Shown piece by piece: positions 33,895 to 45,760 of a DNA stretch of 64,000 bases. The stretch's first letter is position 1, and each line of letters begins with the position of its first letter. The stretch spans positions 387,501 through 451,500 of the forward strand of contig CAJNDS010002347.1 in the NCBI GenBank assembly GCA_905221605.1, in the 5' to 3' direction. The position numbers and the translations under genes are program-made. The DNA is from Symbiodinium natans (taxonomy: Eukaryota; Sar; Dinophyceae; Suessiales; Symbiodiniaceae). Under the pieces are notes generated by a model that saw nothing but the letters and a program-made list of their open reading frames with translations, searched no databases and was not told the DNA's origin.

Positions 33895-33990
33895 TAACTG
33901 TGCCTGCTGTGGTGCTGTAGCGCTGTGGTGCTGTAGCGCTGTAGTGCTGCGGCGACGCAGTGCTGCGGTGCTGCGGTGTGCTACATGCTG
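33895..33990. repeat. gctgtggtgctgtagc short repeats
   Basis: Imperfect 8-12 base units (gctgtagc, gctgtggt, gctgcggt). Confidence 0.8.
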
Positions 33991-34211
33991 CCACGCTGTC
34001 GTGCGGTCAGGGCGCTCTGCGGCCTACCGCTTACTTGAACCATGGAGCGGCGCGGACATGTATTAAGGTTAGGGCCTTCTCGGAAGGGGATAGGGCTTAT
34101 GCAGGCTGGCACTCCTACAGGGACGCAAGGAGTTAGGGTTGCAGGGCGCTCTAAAGAAAGTCGGTTACAGCCACGGCAAAAGTCACTGGTTTTTAATCAT
34201 CAGCTTAAAGT

Positions 34212-34468
34212 TTTCGCGCCGCACCGCCGCACCGCACCGCCACCGCACCGCCGCACCGCCGCACCGCACCGCCGCACCGCACCGTTCTCAGCAAAAGTTC
34301 GGCATCCCCCCCACACGCCACCGCCGCCGCGCCGCCGCCGCGCACCGCGCCACCGCACCGCCACCGTTCTCGGCAAAAGTCCCCCATCTCCCCCGCGCGC
34401 ACCACCACCGCACCGCGCACCGCCGCACCGCGCACCACCGCACCGCCGCCGCCGCTCTCGGTAAAAGT
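34212..34468 (+). repeat. tandem array, (caccgc)n plus ctcggcaaaagt unit of about 85 bases
   Basis: Three copies. Each is a ccgcaccgc run followed by gttctcggcaaaagttc and a ccccatc segment. Frames in all phases are rich in R, H, A and P and are not called as genes. Confidence 0.9.
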
Positions 34469-34584
34469 TCTCCATGGCGCCCACACACCCAAATCGAATT
34501 GCACCTTAACGACTTTCTCGTTAACATCAGGAAAACGGTCGCAGCATGCAAAAAAGTGAACGCAGGAACGCGTCACGTGACATG

Positions 34585-34740
34585 CACAAATGAAAGCGTC
34601 ACGCGGCATGCACAAAATGAACGTTGCACATTATGAAAGTATCACGAATCATTTTTGCCGCATCATGAAAGCATCACGGGAACATTTTTGCCGCATCATG
34701 AAAGCATCTTGTGGCATCTTCGCCGCATCATGGCTGCAAA
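34585..34740 (+). repeat. tandem array around gccgcatcatgaaagcatca
   Basis: Five to six imperfect copies of a 20-35 base unit, each with catgaaagcatcacg or a variant. Confidence 0.85.
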
Positions 34741-34834
34741 AGGAGCATCTCTCTCTTGGGCAGAAGCCCTCCAACCCCCCCCACAACACAGCTGTCGTGG
34801 TGAAGTCCAGCAGGCATGGGTAGGAGGACACCTT

Positions 34835-35245
34835 TCGACCCCTATAAACCCTAACACCCCAACAACCCTGAATCCTAAACCAACCCTACACCCTATGTTA
34901 GCACAGGACCAGCCCTGCACCCTTCTTTTTCCACAAACCCTAAACCCTAAACCCTCATAACCCACTGGCCTCCTCGAGCAACTCGAAGGGCGAAAGTGGT
35001 CCATTGGTCTTGGAGGACAGAGTTCATCACAGTCCTTCACGCAAGTCAAGGGGCCCTACCTTGGACCCCTACCGGCAGGGTTCAAGGGGCTTAGGGGCCC
35101 TTATCGCGAGGTAAGATCCGCACCTTAAACACCCAAACCCTTCACCAAGCGAATCCTTAAACGTTCTAACAACCCATAAGCCCAAGACCCCGCTAAACCC
35201 CACCGAAACCCCTAAACCCCACCCCTAAACCACCCCTACACCCCC
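34835..35245 (-). repeat. telomere-like tract in inverted orientation (CCCTAAA)
   Basis: Scattered accctaaac and aaccctaca motifs, most of them degenerate. Orientation is opposite to the tracts at 16857 and 27305. Confidence 0.7.
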
Positions 35246-35559
35246 CCAAACCCCAAGCCATGTTTGAAAGAAAGCTGAGAATCTTTAGGTCGGCGAGCTC
35301 TGGCGGAACAGTCGGTCGGCATAGCGGATCCTGGGAGTGGCGCTAGACTCTCGGGATAGGGGCTTAGAGGCTTAGAAGTTTTTCGGTTTAGGGGTTTAGG
35401 GGCTTAGGAGCAAGAAGCCAAAGAAGGGGCGGGTTTTGGGGGTTCGGGGGCCCAGACAATCTTCAGCTTGACGTGATGTCGGCTTGGCCTTTCGCCCTTT
35501 CATACCACAGCCACAAGGATACCGGGTCTTTTTGGTGGGCACGTGGGTGTTGTTTAGGG

Positions 35560-37365
35560 TTCAAGTTTTGGGGACCCAACTGTCATCCTCCTTTTCGGTG
35601 ACCGCGAGTATTCAAACAGCACCCAAGTCTTGGGACCGAGCGTGTTCAACTAGCATTTTGCCTTTTGGGGGCCGAGCTTACTCCAATAGCGCCGGAGTTT
35701 TGGGGACCGAGCGTGTTCAACTAGCATCCTGTACTAAGAGGTCTGTCGTATGTCCCTCCCTTTGTGCTCGTAGGGTTTGGTTTGGTGTGACCAAATAGCT
35801 CGCGCCATAGCGCGAGCTATGCGGTCGCAGGGGAAACATCTATGGTGTTTCAACACGTTAACACACGTTTTCAGGGCGAGCGTTCAGCGCCCAGAAGCCT
35901 GTGCTGGTAGCGTAATCGTGGCCTATCGCCCCGCCTGCATTTAATGACGGTTCCAAAAGCCTGGGCCCCATAACCCCTTCGAGCACGAAGGTACATGTGA
36001 CTTCTACCTTAGGGCCCTGGAACGAAGGAGGGGACGACAAACCTCTGAGGGATGCGACACTGAATGTCTTGAAACTGCATATCAATGCCTACTTCTGAGG
36101 GCGGCGCGAAAACTGGACTATGCTCAGCCTGAGAAGCTGCTAAAACAGCCATGAGCCACGCGTTACCAGCACAAGGGATAACCATCTCTGTTTACTTAAA
36201 CCACGTTTTTGAGGGGCTTGCTCTACGAAAAAGCTTTATAGAAAGCACAAAAACATCCTATGTTTTTCCTAACGTTTTCACTTTCGGAACACTGTAGAAG
36301 TAAAAACATATCCCTTGGAAGTTTGTCGTATGTCCCCTCCCTTCGTGCTCGTAGGGTTTGGTGAGAGCCCTAGAAGTTTGTCGCACGTCCCCTCCCTTCG
36401 GGGAAACATCTATGGCGTTTCAACATGTTAAAACATGTTGTCAGGGCTAGCATTCTGCGCCTACAAGCTTGTGCTGGTAGTGCAATCGTGGCCCGTTAGA
36501 CCGCCTGCATTTTCAAACGTTTCCGAAAGAACGTGCTGGTAACGTAATCGTGGCCCCATAACCCGCCTGCACTTTAAAACGGCTACATTAACCTCTAGGG
36601 CCCTCACCCTACGAGCACGAAGAGACATACGACAAACTTCTAGGGCCCTAACCAAACCCTAGCACGAAGGGAGGGGACATACGACAAACCCTTAAGGGAT
36701 GTGTTTTAATTGTTTTTTACTTCTGCAGTGTTCTGAAGAGTGCAAACGTTAGAAAAACATAGGATGTTTTTGCGCTTGTACACCCTGTGGAGCCACGATT
36801 ACGTTACCCAGCACGCAAGGAATAAACATCTGTTTACTTGAACCACCTTCTTTAGGGGCCGCGAAACCTTTTCGCTAAGCACGAAAAGTTGGGTAAAAAC
36901 CTGCCTTGCTGTGCGGCTGTGCGAAAAGGTTCTATAGAAGCGCAAAAACATCCTACGTGTTTCCTAACGTTTTCACTTTCAGAACCCTAAAAGTTTGTCA
37001 CATGTCCATTCCCTTCGTGCTCGTAGGGTCAGGGCAACTAGAGGCTAGGCCTGAAGCCCTCCAACCAGAACGTGCTTGAAGGGCCCAACGTGCGAGGTTT
37101 GAAGGTTTCAGAGAGGCGTCTTGGTTGGTCCTTGTGCGCGCGAAAAGACTGAGCGTGTTCAACTAGCCTCCTGCCTCTTGGGGACCGAGCGTACTCAAAT
37201 AGCACCCAACCAAGTTTTGGGGACCGAGCGTGTTCAACAGCATCCTGATTTGCGGGACCGAGAGTACTCGCATAGCACCCAAGTTTTGGGGGCCGAGCGT
37301 GTTAAACTAGCATCCTGCTTTTTGGGGGCCGAGCGTACTCAAATAGCACCCAAGCTTGTTGGCCG
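35560..37365. repeat. dispersed repeats: ggaccgagcgtgttcaacta and gtttgtcgtatgtcccctcc families
   Basis: The first family (ttttggggaccgagcgtgttcaactagcatcctg) recurs at about 35575-35730 and 37150-37365, with six or more copies that alternate with a gtactcaaatagcacccaag variant. The second family (agaagtttgtcgtatgtccc followed by ctcccttcgtgctcgtaggg) occurs at about 35740, 36315, 36370 and 36985 in plus orientation and near 36600 and 36660 inverted. The element gtgctggtagcgtaatcgtggcc also recurs. No gene is supported. Confidence 0.85.
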
Positions 37366-37424
37366 GGGATCCTTGGGCTCGACAGGGGCATGTTGGCAGG
37401 ATCGATCCGCCCAGCCCGCAATTG

Positions 37425-37615
37425 TGCTCAGGAGCGAAGACCATGGGAGACCACGGACCCCAACCACGTGACACCCTCCCAACCCCGTCGCTCATGATCG
37501 GAGACCGTGGGAGACGACGGACCCACACCACGTGACACCCACCCGACCCCAATTGTGCTCATGATCGGAGACCATGGGAGACCACGGGCCCAACCGCTTG
37601 ACACCAATCTAGCCA
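37425..37615. repeat. tandem array of a 60-66 base unit
   Basis: Three copies of tgatcggagaccatgggaga followed by ccacggaccc and ccacgtgacacc. Confidence 0.9.
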
Positions 37616-38044
37616 AGTGCGTGACACCTTCTTTTCTCTACCCCAAGCGGTTCCTGTTTGGGGAATGAAAGGTGTGTGTGGCAAAAGAAACATTTCGGGT
37701 TTCGGGAGGGGTGAAAAGCTAAAGGTGCCAAAGCCCACAGAAACCTCAGGTCCTGCTCCAGACACCCCTACTAATCCCTATACCCTAAACCCTAATCAGC
37801 CCTCAAAACCTTTTTTGCATCCAGGCTCTACGCGATATCTGCCATGGTACTCACAAGCCAGCACAAGCAAAAAACGTCCGCCAAAAACATGCAAAGCTCT
37901 CAACCCCTGTACCCCTAAAACACGCGAAGCCCACCTCAACCCGAAACCCGCAAAAGCCCTGGGCCTCTCCTGCAAGGCGTCGCCCCGTACCTTGGTGCCG
38001 ATCTCAGTGCCAAGGCGCGAGTCCTGAGTGGGCACTTGGCAGCT

Positions 38045-38550
38045 TCGCAGGTTTGGGGTTTAGGGTTTCGGGTTTAGGGTTTAGGGGTTTTAGGGTTTCG
38101 GGTTTAGGGTTTACAGCTTTGGGCCTCGCACGCCGATGAACGGTGTTGGGTTGGGGTTGGATCTCTCCTGTGCACAGCCTTTCTTGGGTGGCATGTGGGG
38201 GTTTACGAAAATAGGGGTACCCTTGTATTACCCCATATAGAATAGAATCTCCTTAAAGGGACCCCAAAAAGGGTACCCTATCGGAAACCCCCATTTTGGG
38301 CTGCTCCAAGAGAGTCTCGCGCGCCGCAACAACACAAGAGTGGCAGCAAAAGTAGAAACGAGGTTTAACTGGTGCATTGGGGTTCCGGGCTTAGGGCTCG
38401 GGGCTCGGGGCTCAGGGCTCAGGGCTCAGGGCTTAGGGCTTAAGGCTAAGGGCTCAGGGCTCACTGCTCAGGGCTCAGGGCGTAGGGCTTAGGGCTTAGT
38501 GCACTTAGGGCTTAGGGCTAAGGCCTGGGTGTAGGGCTTAGGGCTTGGTA
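38045..38550 (+). repeat. telomere-like tracts, two variants
   Basis: At 38045-38115 ttagggtttcgggtttaggg units. At 38385-38550 a different degenerate form, gggctcagggcttagggctt. Confidence 0.85.
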
Positions 38551-39600
38551 TACAACATTTCATGTGCTACAACTGCCAGGTTGGCGTCATTCCGCTCGAT
38601 GGCATCCAGCGCTGCGTTGCGCAACGGCAGAGCGTCAGCCACCTTCGAAAATTCACAATAAGGTATATGAACCATAAACCCTTGTAGGGTTCATCTCGCC
38701 CCCCAAACTAGGGTTTCCTGTCCAAAGTGACCCAGAGTGGGGTAGCTCAAAGGTTGTGTTCGATAGCGTGACAGGTTGTGGGTTAGAGTGTGCGGTGAAG
38801 AACTCCACATGAGAAATGGATTGTAGGCAGGGAGTCGGGACCCTGGTCGATACCGTTTCCGGGTGTGCTAGTTAAAGCATGTTGGGTATCTTAGTTCGGC
38901 ATTTGGGATAACTGATGTGGGTATTGACCGGAAAACCGAAGAAGGGTCGTACTGACCGAGACCAGCATACATGACTGCGCATTTGAAGGGCTCCAGCGGC
39001 CCTACCCCAAGTCAATAGCCCACTAGACGAAGATTGTGGAGCTTTTTTTTGTGGATTGGTAGTTTTGGTGCTTCAAGTTCTATGGTAGGGGTTATGAGCC
39101 TGGTGGGCGGGAAACCCGTGGAACAAGCAGGAGTATGGGCACATGAGTTTCCACTCAGTCAATACTGCCGTTTAATTCCTCGCAGTGCGATGTTACAGGC
39201 AGCTAGGCGGGTGGCAAAAAAACAACCCTAAACTCGAACCGCAAGGAACTCGAAGTCCTAAACCCCAAGGAGCTCCAGACGTATAGGGGCAGGGGTTTAA
39301 GGTTTAGCGTTTGGGGTTTGGGGTTAGGGATTTTGTTGTCACCCGTCTAGCCAGAGCACTGCAGGGCTAGCTTGTCGGAAGTAGGAGAAGCCGCTCAAAG
39401 GGCTCAGGCCTTCTTGGTTTAAGGTTTAGGGTTCAGGATTTTAGGGGAGATCGAACCTCGAAGGAGAAGCGCTCACTGCTTTCCTTCAAACATGGAGGCA
39501 CGGTCGAACCCCAACAAACCCTGTTCAGCCCCAATGAGCCCTAACAAGCTCTAATAAACCCTACCTGACTAACCAATAAGCCCTACAATAACCCTCGGCC
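38551..39600. other. no supported gene
   Basis: Only scattered ttagggtt fragments (about 39300 and 39420) and aaccctaa fragments. Confidence 0.6.
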
Positions 39601-39604
39601 GCTG

Positions 39605-40500
39605 TTGTTTTTCTTGGCTTCGAGAGTTTTCGGGCTCCGCGCTCCTTCGCCGTCCAGAACAGCAGAAAGCAGAAGAGGCACTTGATGGCGGCTTCGATGT
39701 CCGGGCAGCGCAGGGCCCATTCCTGAGAGCTTGCAGGATTGTTTAGGGTTTTTTAAAGAATTCCCAGGAGTTCTTGAGGTGTTTTAAGGGCTCTTAAGTG
39801 TTCTTTTGGGATTTTGTTAAGATTTGGGGTGCGGGGTTTGAGAAGGATTTAGAGGCGGCACCCTTTCTTGGCGACGCAGAGCTGAGGGTCGTCCACCTCG
39901 ATGCCGTCGGGGACTTGGGTGATGCTGGGCAGAAGATGCCAGAAGTCCGGGTGCATGCCGATGAAGTCCTGCTGGGAATTTGGGAACGTGGGAGCTCGGG
40001 CTGAGGGGCGAAGGCGCCTGAGTTTGGGGGGGGCGGGGGAGATGAGGACGGTAAGGCCAAAGAATAGAGGACTTTACCGGCTCAAGGGATCGGCTGGCTC
40101 CAGAAGGCCTCGTAGAATGCCACGTAGTCGGAGAGATGGAGGGGTACCTTAAGTGCCACATGGGGGAAGGGCGGGGCATGTTCCTCGCAGCCTCAAGTCC
40201 CCCAAAGAAATCCCTATATCTGGAACCCTATCAACCCAGTCCTCAATCTTCAGCCCTGAAAAGGCCAGGCCAAGAACCCTCCCCCCCTAGCCACACCACA
40301 AGCCCTGAAGCCAACCCCCGCCCCCCAACCGGGCAACAACCGATCAGGCCTGGGTGCGTGTGGACCGCTGCCACACTGTCCGCACTCTCCGCTGATCCCA
40401 AAGCCTCCATGCGGGCCGGATTGGCTCCCGAAGCGATCACCTCGGCGCTCGAACTTATGAACCAGGAGTTGTTAAACAAGACGAATGGCATGAAAAAGCA
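39605..40500 (-). CDS. unrecognised multi-exon gene
   Basis: Four coding-like stretches in order on the minus strand. At about 40370-40480: FNNSWFISSSAEVIASGANP and ARMEALGSAESADSVAAVHT. At about 40085-40160: VALKVPLHLSDYVAFYEAFW. At about 39855-39990: FPNSQQDFIGMHPDFWHLLP and SITQVPDGIEVDDPQLCVAK. At about 39610-39735: QEWALRCPDIEAAIKCLFCF and LLFWTAKERGARKLSKPRK. All have normal coding composition. Introns between them are implied by frame changes but the junctions were not fixed. No family recognised; the last stretch could be one membrane helix. Confidence 0.5.
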
Positions 40501-41689
40501 TACCTGACACGTGGTGATGAGACTCATGGTGAGAATAACAGTAAGAGTTAACAAACGATGAGGACACTGAGGATGGAACAGAAGTGCATGAGGCGACTCA
40601 CTTGGAAGATCATGCATGGAAAGAAAAAAATCGCGTGGATGTGTGGTTACACTGTTTTTGATGCGGTCACTTCCTACCGGATCAAAACCTCGAGTGGAGA
40701 TTAACACTGCTTGCTGCACTGCACGGTGGCAGGGGGATGGCGCAGCGGGATTACGGACGATGGCAGACCTGCCTCTCCAGTCACTGCAGAGCCGCGCAAA
40801 AAAGTTGACCGTACTTGTCATATGCTATGGATGCGCAAAGCTCGTTGAAGCTCGTTTCATACTTGGGCTCCTGATGTGATATGCCAGGCCATGGCATGTT
40901 TCTATTCCACGATCCCGTTCCTGAGTGCATCTGGGCCGGATTGCATTTCTCTTGGCGTGTTTTTGGTTGTTCGTTCGTAACAGCCGCACGCTCTGGCTTT
41001 CGGGCCGATTCTGCTGCGCACTGAGTGCTATCACGAGCCGGGATGCGTTGCATTATGTGTCACGGATTCAGCGTGTTGTTTCATGCAGCGCATGGCTCCT
41101 ACAAGTGAAGTGAGCCGCGATCTGAAATGAAATGAACGAAAGCAATCGCATCAGCCGATATCAGGCCATTTATTCTGGAGCGACTGCAACAAGCGAAAGG
41201 CCATAGGCCATGTCCGAAACCGTGGAGAGGAGACCCCGCATGTCTTGGGCGGCACACGAACCGATTTTTTCAGCCTCCAGCACCTCTCGAGCAACTCTTC
41301 TCCTAGTTCAAGCCTCCTGTAGTAGCCTGCCTTCAGCGCGAACCTGTGGGTTTTAGTTTATGGTCTAACACCACAGCATGCACCAGCGCACAGGAAGGAC
41401 TCAAGTCAATTTAATTGCAGCACTCCCGCCTCAGAATTTCTGGCTGACGCCAGGTTGCATGACAAGTCCTGCATCGCAGCCACGTCACACCTTGCTTCAG
41501 CATGACGACCATTCTGCAGCGCCCGACAGCATGTGTTTGCTCACAAATGGAGCTGAGCAACTCTGATGTCATCAGCGCTGACATAACTGGCCTTGGAGGA
41601 GGAAGAGTCGCAATAGAAGGCAACAGAATGGAGGCATGGAGCTACGTTGGATCCTGCTGACGATCTGGACTGTCCTTCTTACTCCTCTC

Positions 41690-43130
41690 GTTTCACGGGA
41701 TGTTGCACGCAAGGGCGTGTCTACTCTTAAAATGTGAGGGCAGCACGGTGTCGCAACAGCAGCTGAAGAGACCACAAGTCCACGAATCCGCTTCATCGGT
41801 GAAGGACTTGGTGAAGGACTTGACGGCCTCTCTCACCTGAGGCTTTAGGGAAGCTTTTCCACTTTCTTTGCCCGGATGCCCGCTCTGGGGACCTGGCCCA
41901 CGGAAGATACCGGCTCGCCTGTCGTGCAACCCAGGCGAGACAATGACAAGACCCTTGGTGTCCCTTAGTGCTTGGGCCTGCTCCTGGACCTGTCGAGCTC
42001 GCGGGTGCTGCTTGGGACGCCTCTCCAGCGACTCCAGGCGGATCCATGCCTGCGTCCACCATGCGGAAGATTCCCTCCCAGCGCAGAGTGCAGCAACACA
42101 CGGGCCGCAGGCCTCCCGCAAGCTCTCCTACATCTGCGAAAGTATGGAAACCTAAGCCGGTCATGACACCCGTTGTAGTACTCGCCCATGAGGCTCAGAA
42201 GTTTGGGCGCCATGGGCAAGATCTTGTCCTCCCAAGCAGAGAGTCCATTGCGCATCCAGTAGCCACAATGCGCCAGGACTTCTTTTCCAGGCGTTCCTGC
42301 CCCAGCTTAGACTGCAGCACGCTCCAAGTGATCTCGATCTCCCGCTCCGCGTCCGAGTCAAAGCCAAAAGGCGCCAGTTCAAAGGCCACAAACTCCTTCA
42401 GGTTGGCCTGGCCGTATTGCCAGGTCAAGTTGTGGGGGCCCAGCAAGCCCAGGTTCTGGTCTTTCTGGAAGGCCTTCAGAGCACGTTTCACCACTCTCAC
42501 TGTCCCAGTCATCTCTTTTCTTGGAGTGCAGCTTCAGTGAGATGTCAAAGTCCAGCGCTAGCTCCCGATTCAGTTGCAATTGCTGCATGAAAATACCCAT
42601 ATCAGCCCCCTTGTTCGCAACTTGTGCAGCGATGACATGCTGCAAAACTGGCGATGTCAAATTACCAACCACTGCGTCCAGCGTTGAGACTGGCTGAGTT
42701 GTTGCGAGGAATACGTCCACCGTGCGCGGCTTTGCTTGTGCACTCAACACATTTGCCACGCATTGCTGGACGGTGCGCCATTGCAACGGGTCGTGCAGCT
42801 GGATGAAAGGACCCACCCGAAAGCCCCCGCCCGGCCCGCCCTCTCTGCCTGACTCTCTCTGGACAGGGTGATGAGATGTTTTACCCGGACCACCGCCGCG
42901 CGGCCCGCGAAACGCGTCAGAGCCGTCTGCAGGCCCGCCATGCCGATAGACAGCTGGGTCTGCGAAGACTGCAGGATCTTCACCAGCATCGATCGGATCT
43001 GATCCTCACCCCGACTGTCCTCAGCTCTGAGGCATCGTAGGTGTAGCCGTCCACCTCCTCCAAGAGCTCCGACTTCGCAGCCAGGACCGGGATACCAAAA
43101 TACATGGCGTCCAGAACGTGCCCCTGCCTC
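41690..43130 (-). CDS. multi-exon gene with a rhamnan-synthesis-F-like stretch, possibly a glycosyltransferase
   Basis: Coding-like stretches on the minus strand. At about 43020-43110: HVLDAMYFGIPVLAAKSELL with EEVDGYTYDASEL, which reads like the end of a sugar-nucleotide-using glycosyltransferase domain. At about 42900-42965: IGMAGLQTALTRFAGRAAVV. At about 42525-42800: IQLHDPLQWRTVQQCVANVL and further VANKGADMGIFMQQLQ...DISLKLHSKK, resembling the NKGxDxGxF...KLHSKK pattern of RgpF-type rhamnan-synthesis proteins. At about 42420-42470: LGLLGPHNLTWQYG. At about 42170-42295: HCGYWMRNGLSAWEDKILPM and APKLLSLMGEYYNG. The jump from KLHSKK to the following frame needs a one-base change in an A4 run near 42520 because no intron would fit. 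It may be a sequencing error or a disabling mutation. The assignment is tentative. Confidence 0.45.
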
Positions 43131-43589
43131 CAGCATGTCCTTTGATTTCCTGGCGGCATGCTCTACTGGGAACCTCGCTTCTGTTTCGTGCACGGGCGAG
43201 TTGCGTGTGAAAAAGGAGTCGCTACGAGTAGTGCAGAGTGGTGGCTGGGCGCGAAACCAAATCCCGAAAACCAGGAACTTGCAAAAACCCAAACTTTTCG
43301 GAGGTGTGAGCCACTTGAGTCATTTGAAACAATTGAAACGCTTGTCCCACTTTTCTGTGTCAGGGCATGTTGGCTTCAAGTGTGTTAGAGCATTTCTGCG
43401 TTAGAGCATTTCGCACTTGAAACACGAATCGGGCCTGCATTTCTGTTTCAAACGTTTCAGATGTTTCAAGCGCTCAAGACGGGTCCTACATTTGTGTCGA
43501 TTGACAAGGCTCGGACTGCAAAATACGTTAAAACCCAAGACGCGTGACTACATCTATGCCCCTATGTGATAAGCATGCGAACTTTACGC

Positions 43590-44115
43590 ACCCGAGCTCC
43601 TGCTGGTCATCCAAGTTCTCCTCATCACCGACATTGAAGAACTCTAAGTCCAAAGTCCGGCGCGCGGGGTCATCTGGCTCGATGCACCTCGGTCCGCGAT
43701 CCACGACAAGAGTCTTCCGTCTAGCGGGTAAGTGGCTAAATGAGGCCAGCTTTCCATGTCATAGCACGCGGCCCCCAAGGTTGTCTCTCACGTAAGCCAG
43801 CTGAGCCGCGGTTTCGGGGACGTCTCCTGGACCCTTTTCTGCTTCTTCCTTGCAGTTTTCGGACTCGTGGAACAAGATGTGAGAAAGCGCTTTCTCTTCA
43901 CCTTGCTTTGCATCGTCGCACCTGCGACTTCACACCTAGGTCGCTCGGAACTCACTGCCAATGATTCTGCTGGGCGGACCAAGCACAAGGGGAGATCAAA
44001 GATTTGACAAAACATCCTAAATTTCCACGTGGGAGAAACGGATGCGTTCGTAACCCTGTGCTGCACTTGCACATACATGTCCCACGCGTCTGGAATGCAA
44101 ACTGCCATCAATCGT
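43590..44115 (-). CDS. coding exons of unknown function, probably upstream part of the preceding gene
   Basis: Three stretches: about 44020-44110 (AVCIPDAWDMYVQVQHRVTN then ASVSPTWKF), about 43755-43860 (ENCKEEAEKGPGDVPETAAQ then LAYVRDNLGGRVL) and about 43600-43720 (TLVVDRGPRCIEPDDPARRT then LDLEFFNVGDEENLDDQQEL). They are clean in composition and in the same direction as the glycosyltransferase-like exons less than 500 bases downstream. No family recognised. Confidence 0.5.
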
Positions 44116-44879
44116 ACGAGAGCGCAAGAAAAAGGCGATCACACAGACTGCGTTGGTTGTGAAAAAATTCGGACGGTTGGGAGATGTTGGGAGGCACGTG
44201 ATTCCATGTGATTCCCACGTCTCCGCTTGATGATGTGCCGGCCCAAGCCCAGCTAAGTTTTCCGAAGCCCATAGTGTCCTGAAGAATTCTGGGCTCGCCG
44301 AGCGAATCAGGTGCACTTCTGGTCTACTAGAACGCGTCATACTCGCGCTTGAGCACATCATCTATAAGCAAATCTCTTGCCCCAACCCGTCACCGGTCCC
44401 AGCTTGGCTCATGCATCGTATCCCGAGATGTGCGTGCAAGCTTTGTTACAGCTGTGCATGAGAGGCAAAGGTCACAAAATCGTCTGTTTTCGTTTGATCT
44501 GGTTGGCGCGAACTGTTTTTGCGCCTGTCAGCCTCTGCAGCATCCCTCCCTCACCAAATATCATCAGTCCCGCTTTTCCTTATTCGTGCAGCGTCGCCTC
44601 CCTGAGCCTTCATAACAGGAGCAGGTCATATGACGAGATCAGTTGGGGCTGCGCTCCCTGTATCACTGATGCGACAAAGTGCTCCTCTCAGGGCGAGAGG
44701 CGTAGCTCAATGTCCACGGGCTTCACAGCACCATCTGACAACGAAAAACGCCAAGCGAACGTTGCAACAAGACTTTACACTTCGCAGTGCCTCGTGCTCA
44801 TCTTGAAAGTCCTCGGCCTAATCCGGGGATGCGCATCTGTGACAGGCAAACTTCAAGGCAACAGGACCCCCAAAGGCCC

Positions 44880-45760
44880 AGGCAGGACAGTAGCAGCAGC
44901 TGCAGCAGGTTGACATGTTCGACCACATCTCACTGACAAGCTTTTCCTTCTTCTGAAGGGCCTGCAAGGAATCACTGCAAAGCACTACCTGCAAGTCACT
45001 GTGAAATCAGCGATGTCCTGCTCCCAATTGTCGTTGAACGTGCGAAGAGCGTAGATCAAGGCGTCCAAAGTGAAGCCTCAATTCCCCGAAGCACCACTCG
45101 TACAGGAATCCGTATCCGCGTGCAACAACTTCAATCCGCGGTGCCTGTCATGATCGCCGAGGTACTGCAGCAAACACTAAACGTTGCTAGCTTGAACAGC
45201 ACGGCTCCGGTCATAAATCTGTGGCTTACCACGCTGAGAGGGACCCTGGAGAAACAAAACATGAGCACAAGGGAAATCATCCAAACGCGCCAGCTCTTTC
45301 CACGCAAAGGAAGGCAACTGCCGAGTTTCTTTACTTCGCCTTCTTCCCGATCTCCAGACCCAATTCTACAGCTCCTCGGAGCATGTCGCCGGCCTATGAT
45401 CCTGCCTCCATGGGCGCCCTTGCGAGATGCCGAGGGTCCAAACATCAAAATAATGTGTTCGTGCTTCAAGCTGCGTGCTGGGTCCAGATTGGAACCGACG
45501 ATGAAGGACTTCATTGAGTTGCAGTCGATCGGTTTCACTCCTTTCACTTCATGACTTGTGCGGAATCCATCAAACAAATGCTGCACAGGAACCCGACGCT
45601 CCATCGACACAAAAGCAGGTCTGCTCTGATATTCGTTGATTCGTCGAATCAGGCCCGAAAAGTAACACTGGAGGCTGTCTGGAGGCACTCCTTTGGCCTT
45701 TTCAAGCTTTCGGGACACGTGACCGTCTCGTGACTGCAAGCTGCCAAGCCACCAAAGAGC
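44880..45760 (-). CDS. coding exons of unknown function
   Basis: Stretches include about 45390-45720 (SGLIRRINEYQSRPAFVSME, RVPVQHLFDGFRTSHEVKGV and KPIDCNSMKSFIVGSNLDPA), about 45005-45065 (LDALIYALRTFNDNWEQDIA) and about 44895-44965 (ALQKKEKLVSEMWSNMSTCC). They may belong to the same large gene as the exons at 41.7-44.1 kb, since all run the same way with short gaps. A further weak candidate exon is at about 46190-46470 (LWKDHLIKSVLMCCLAVGVG). Borders not determined. Confidence 0.4.
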
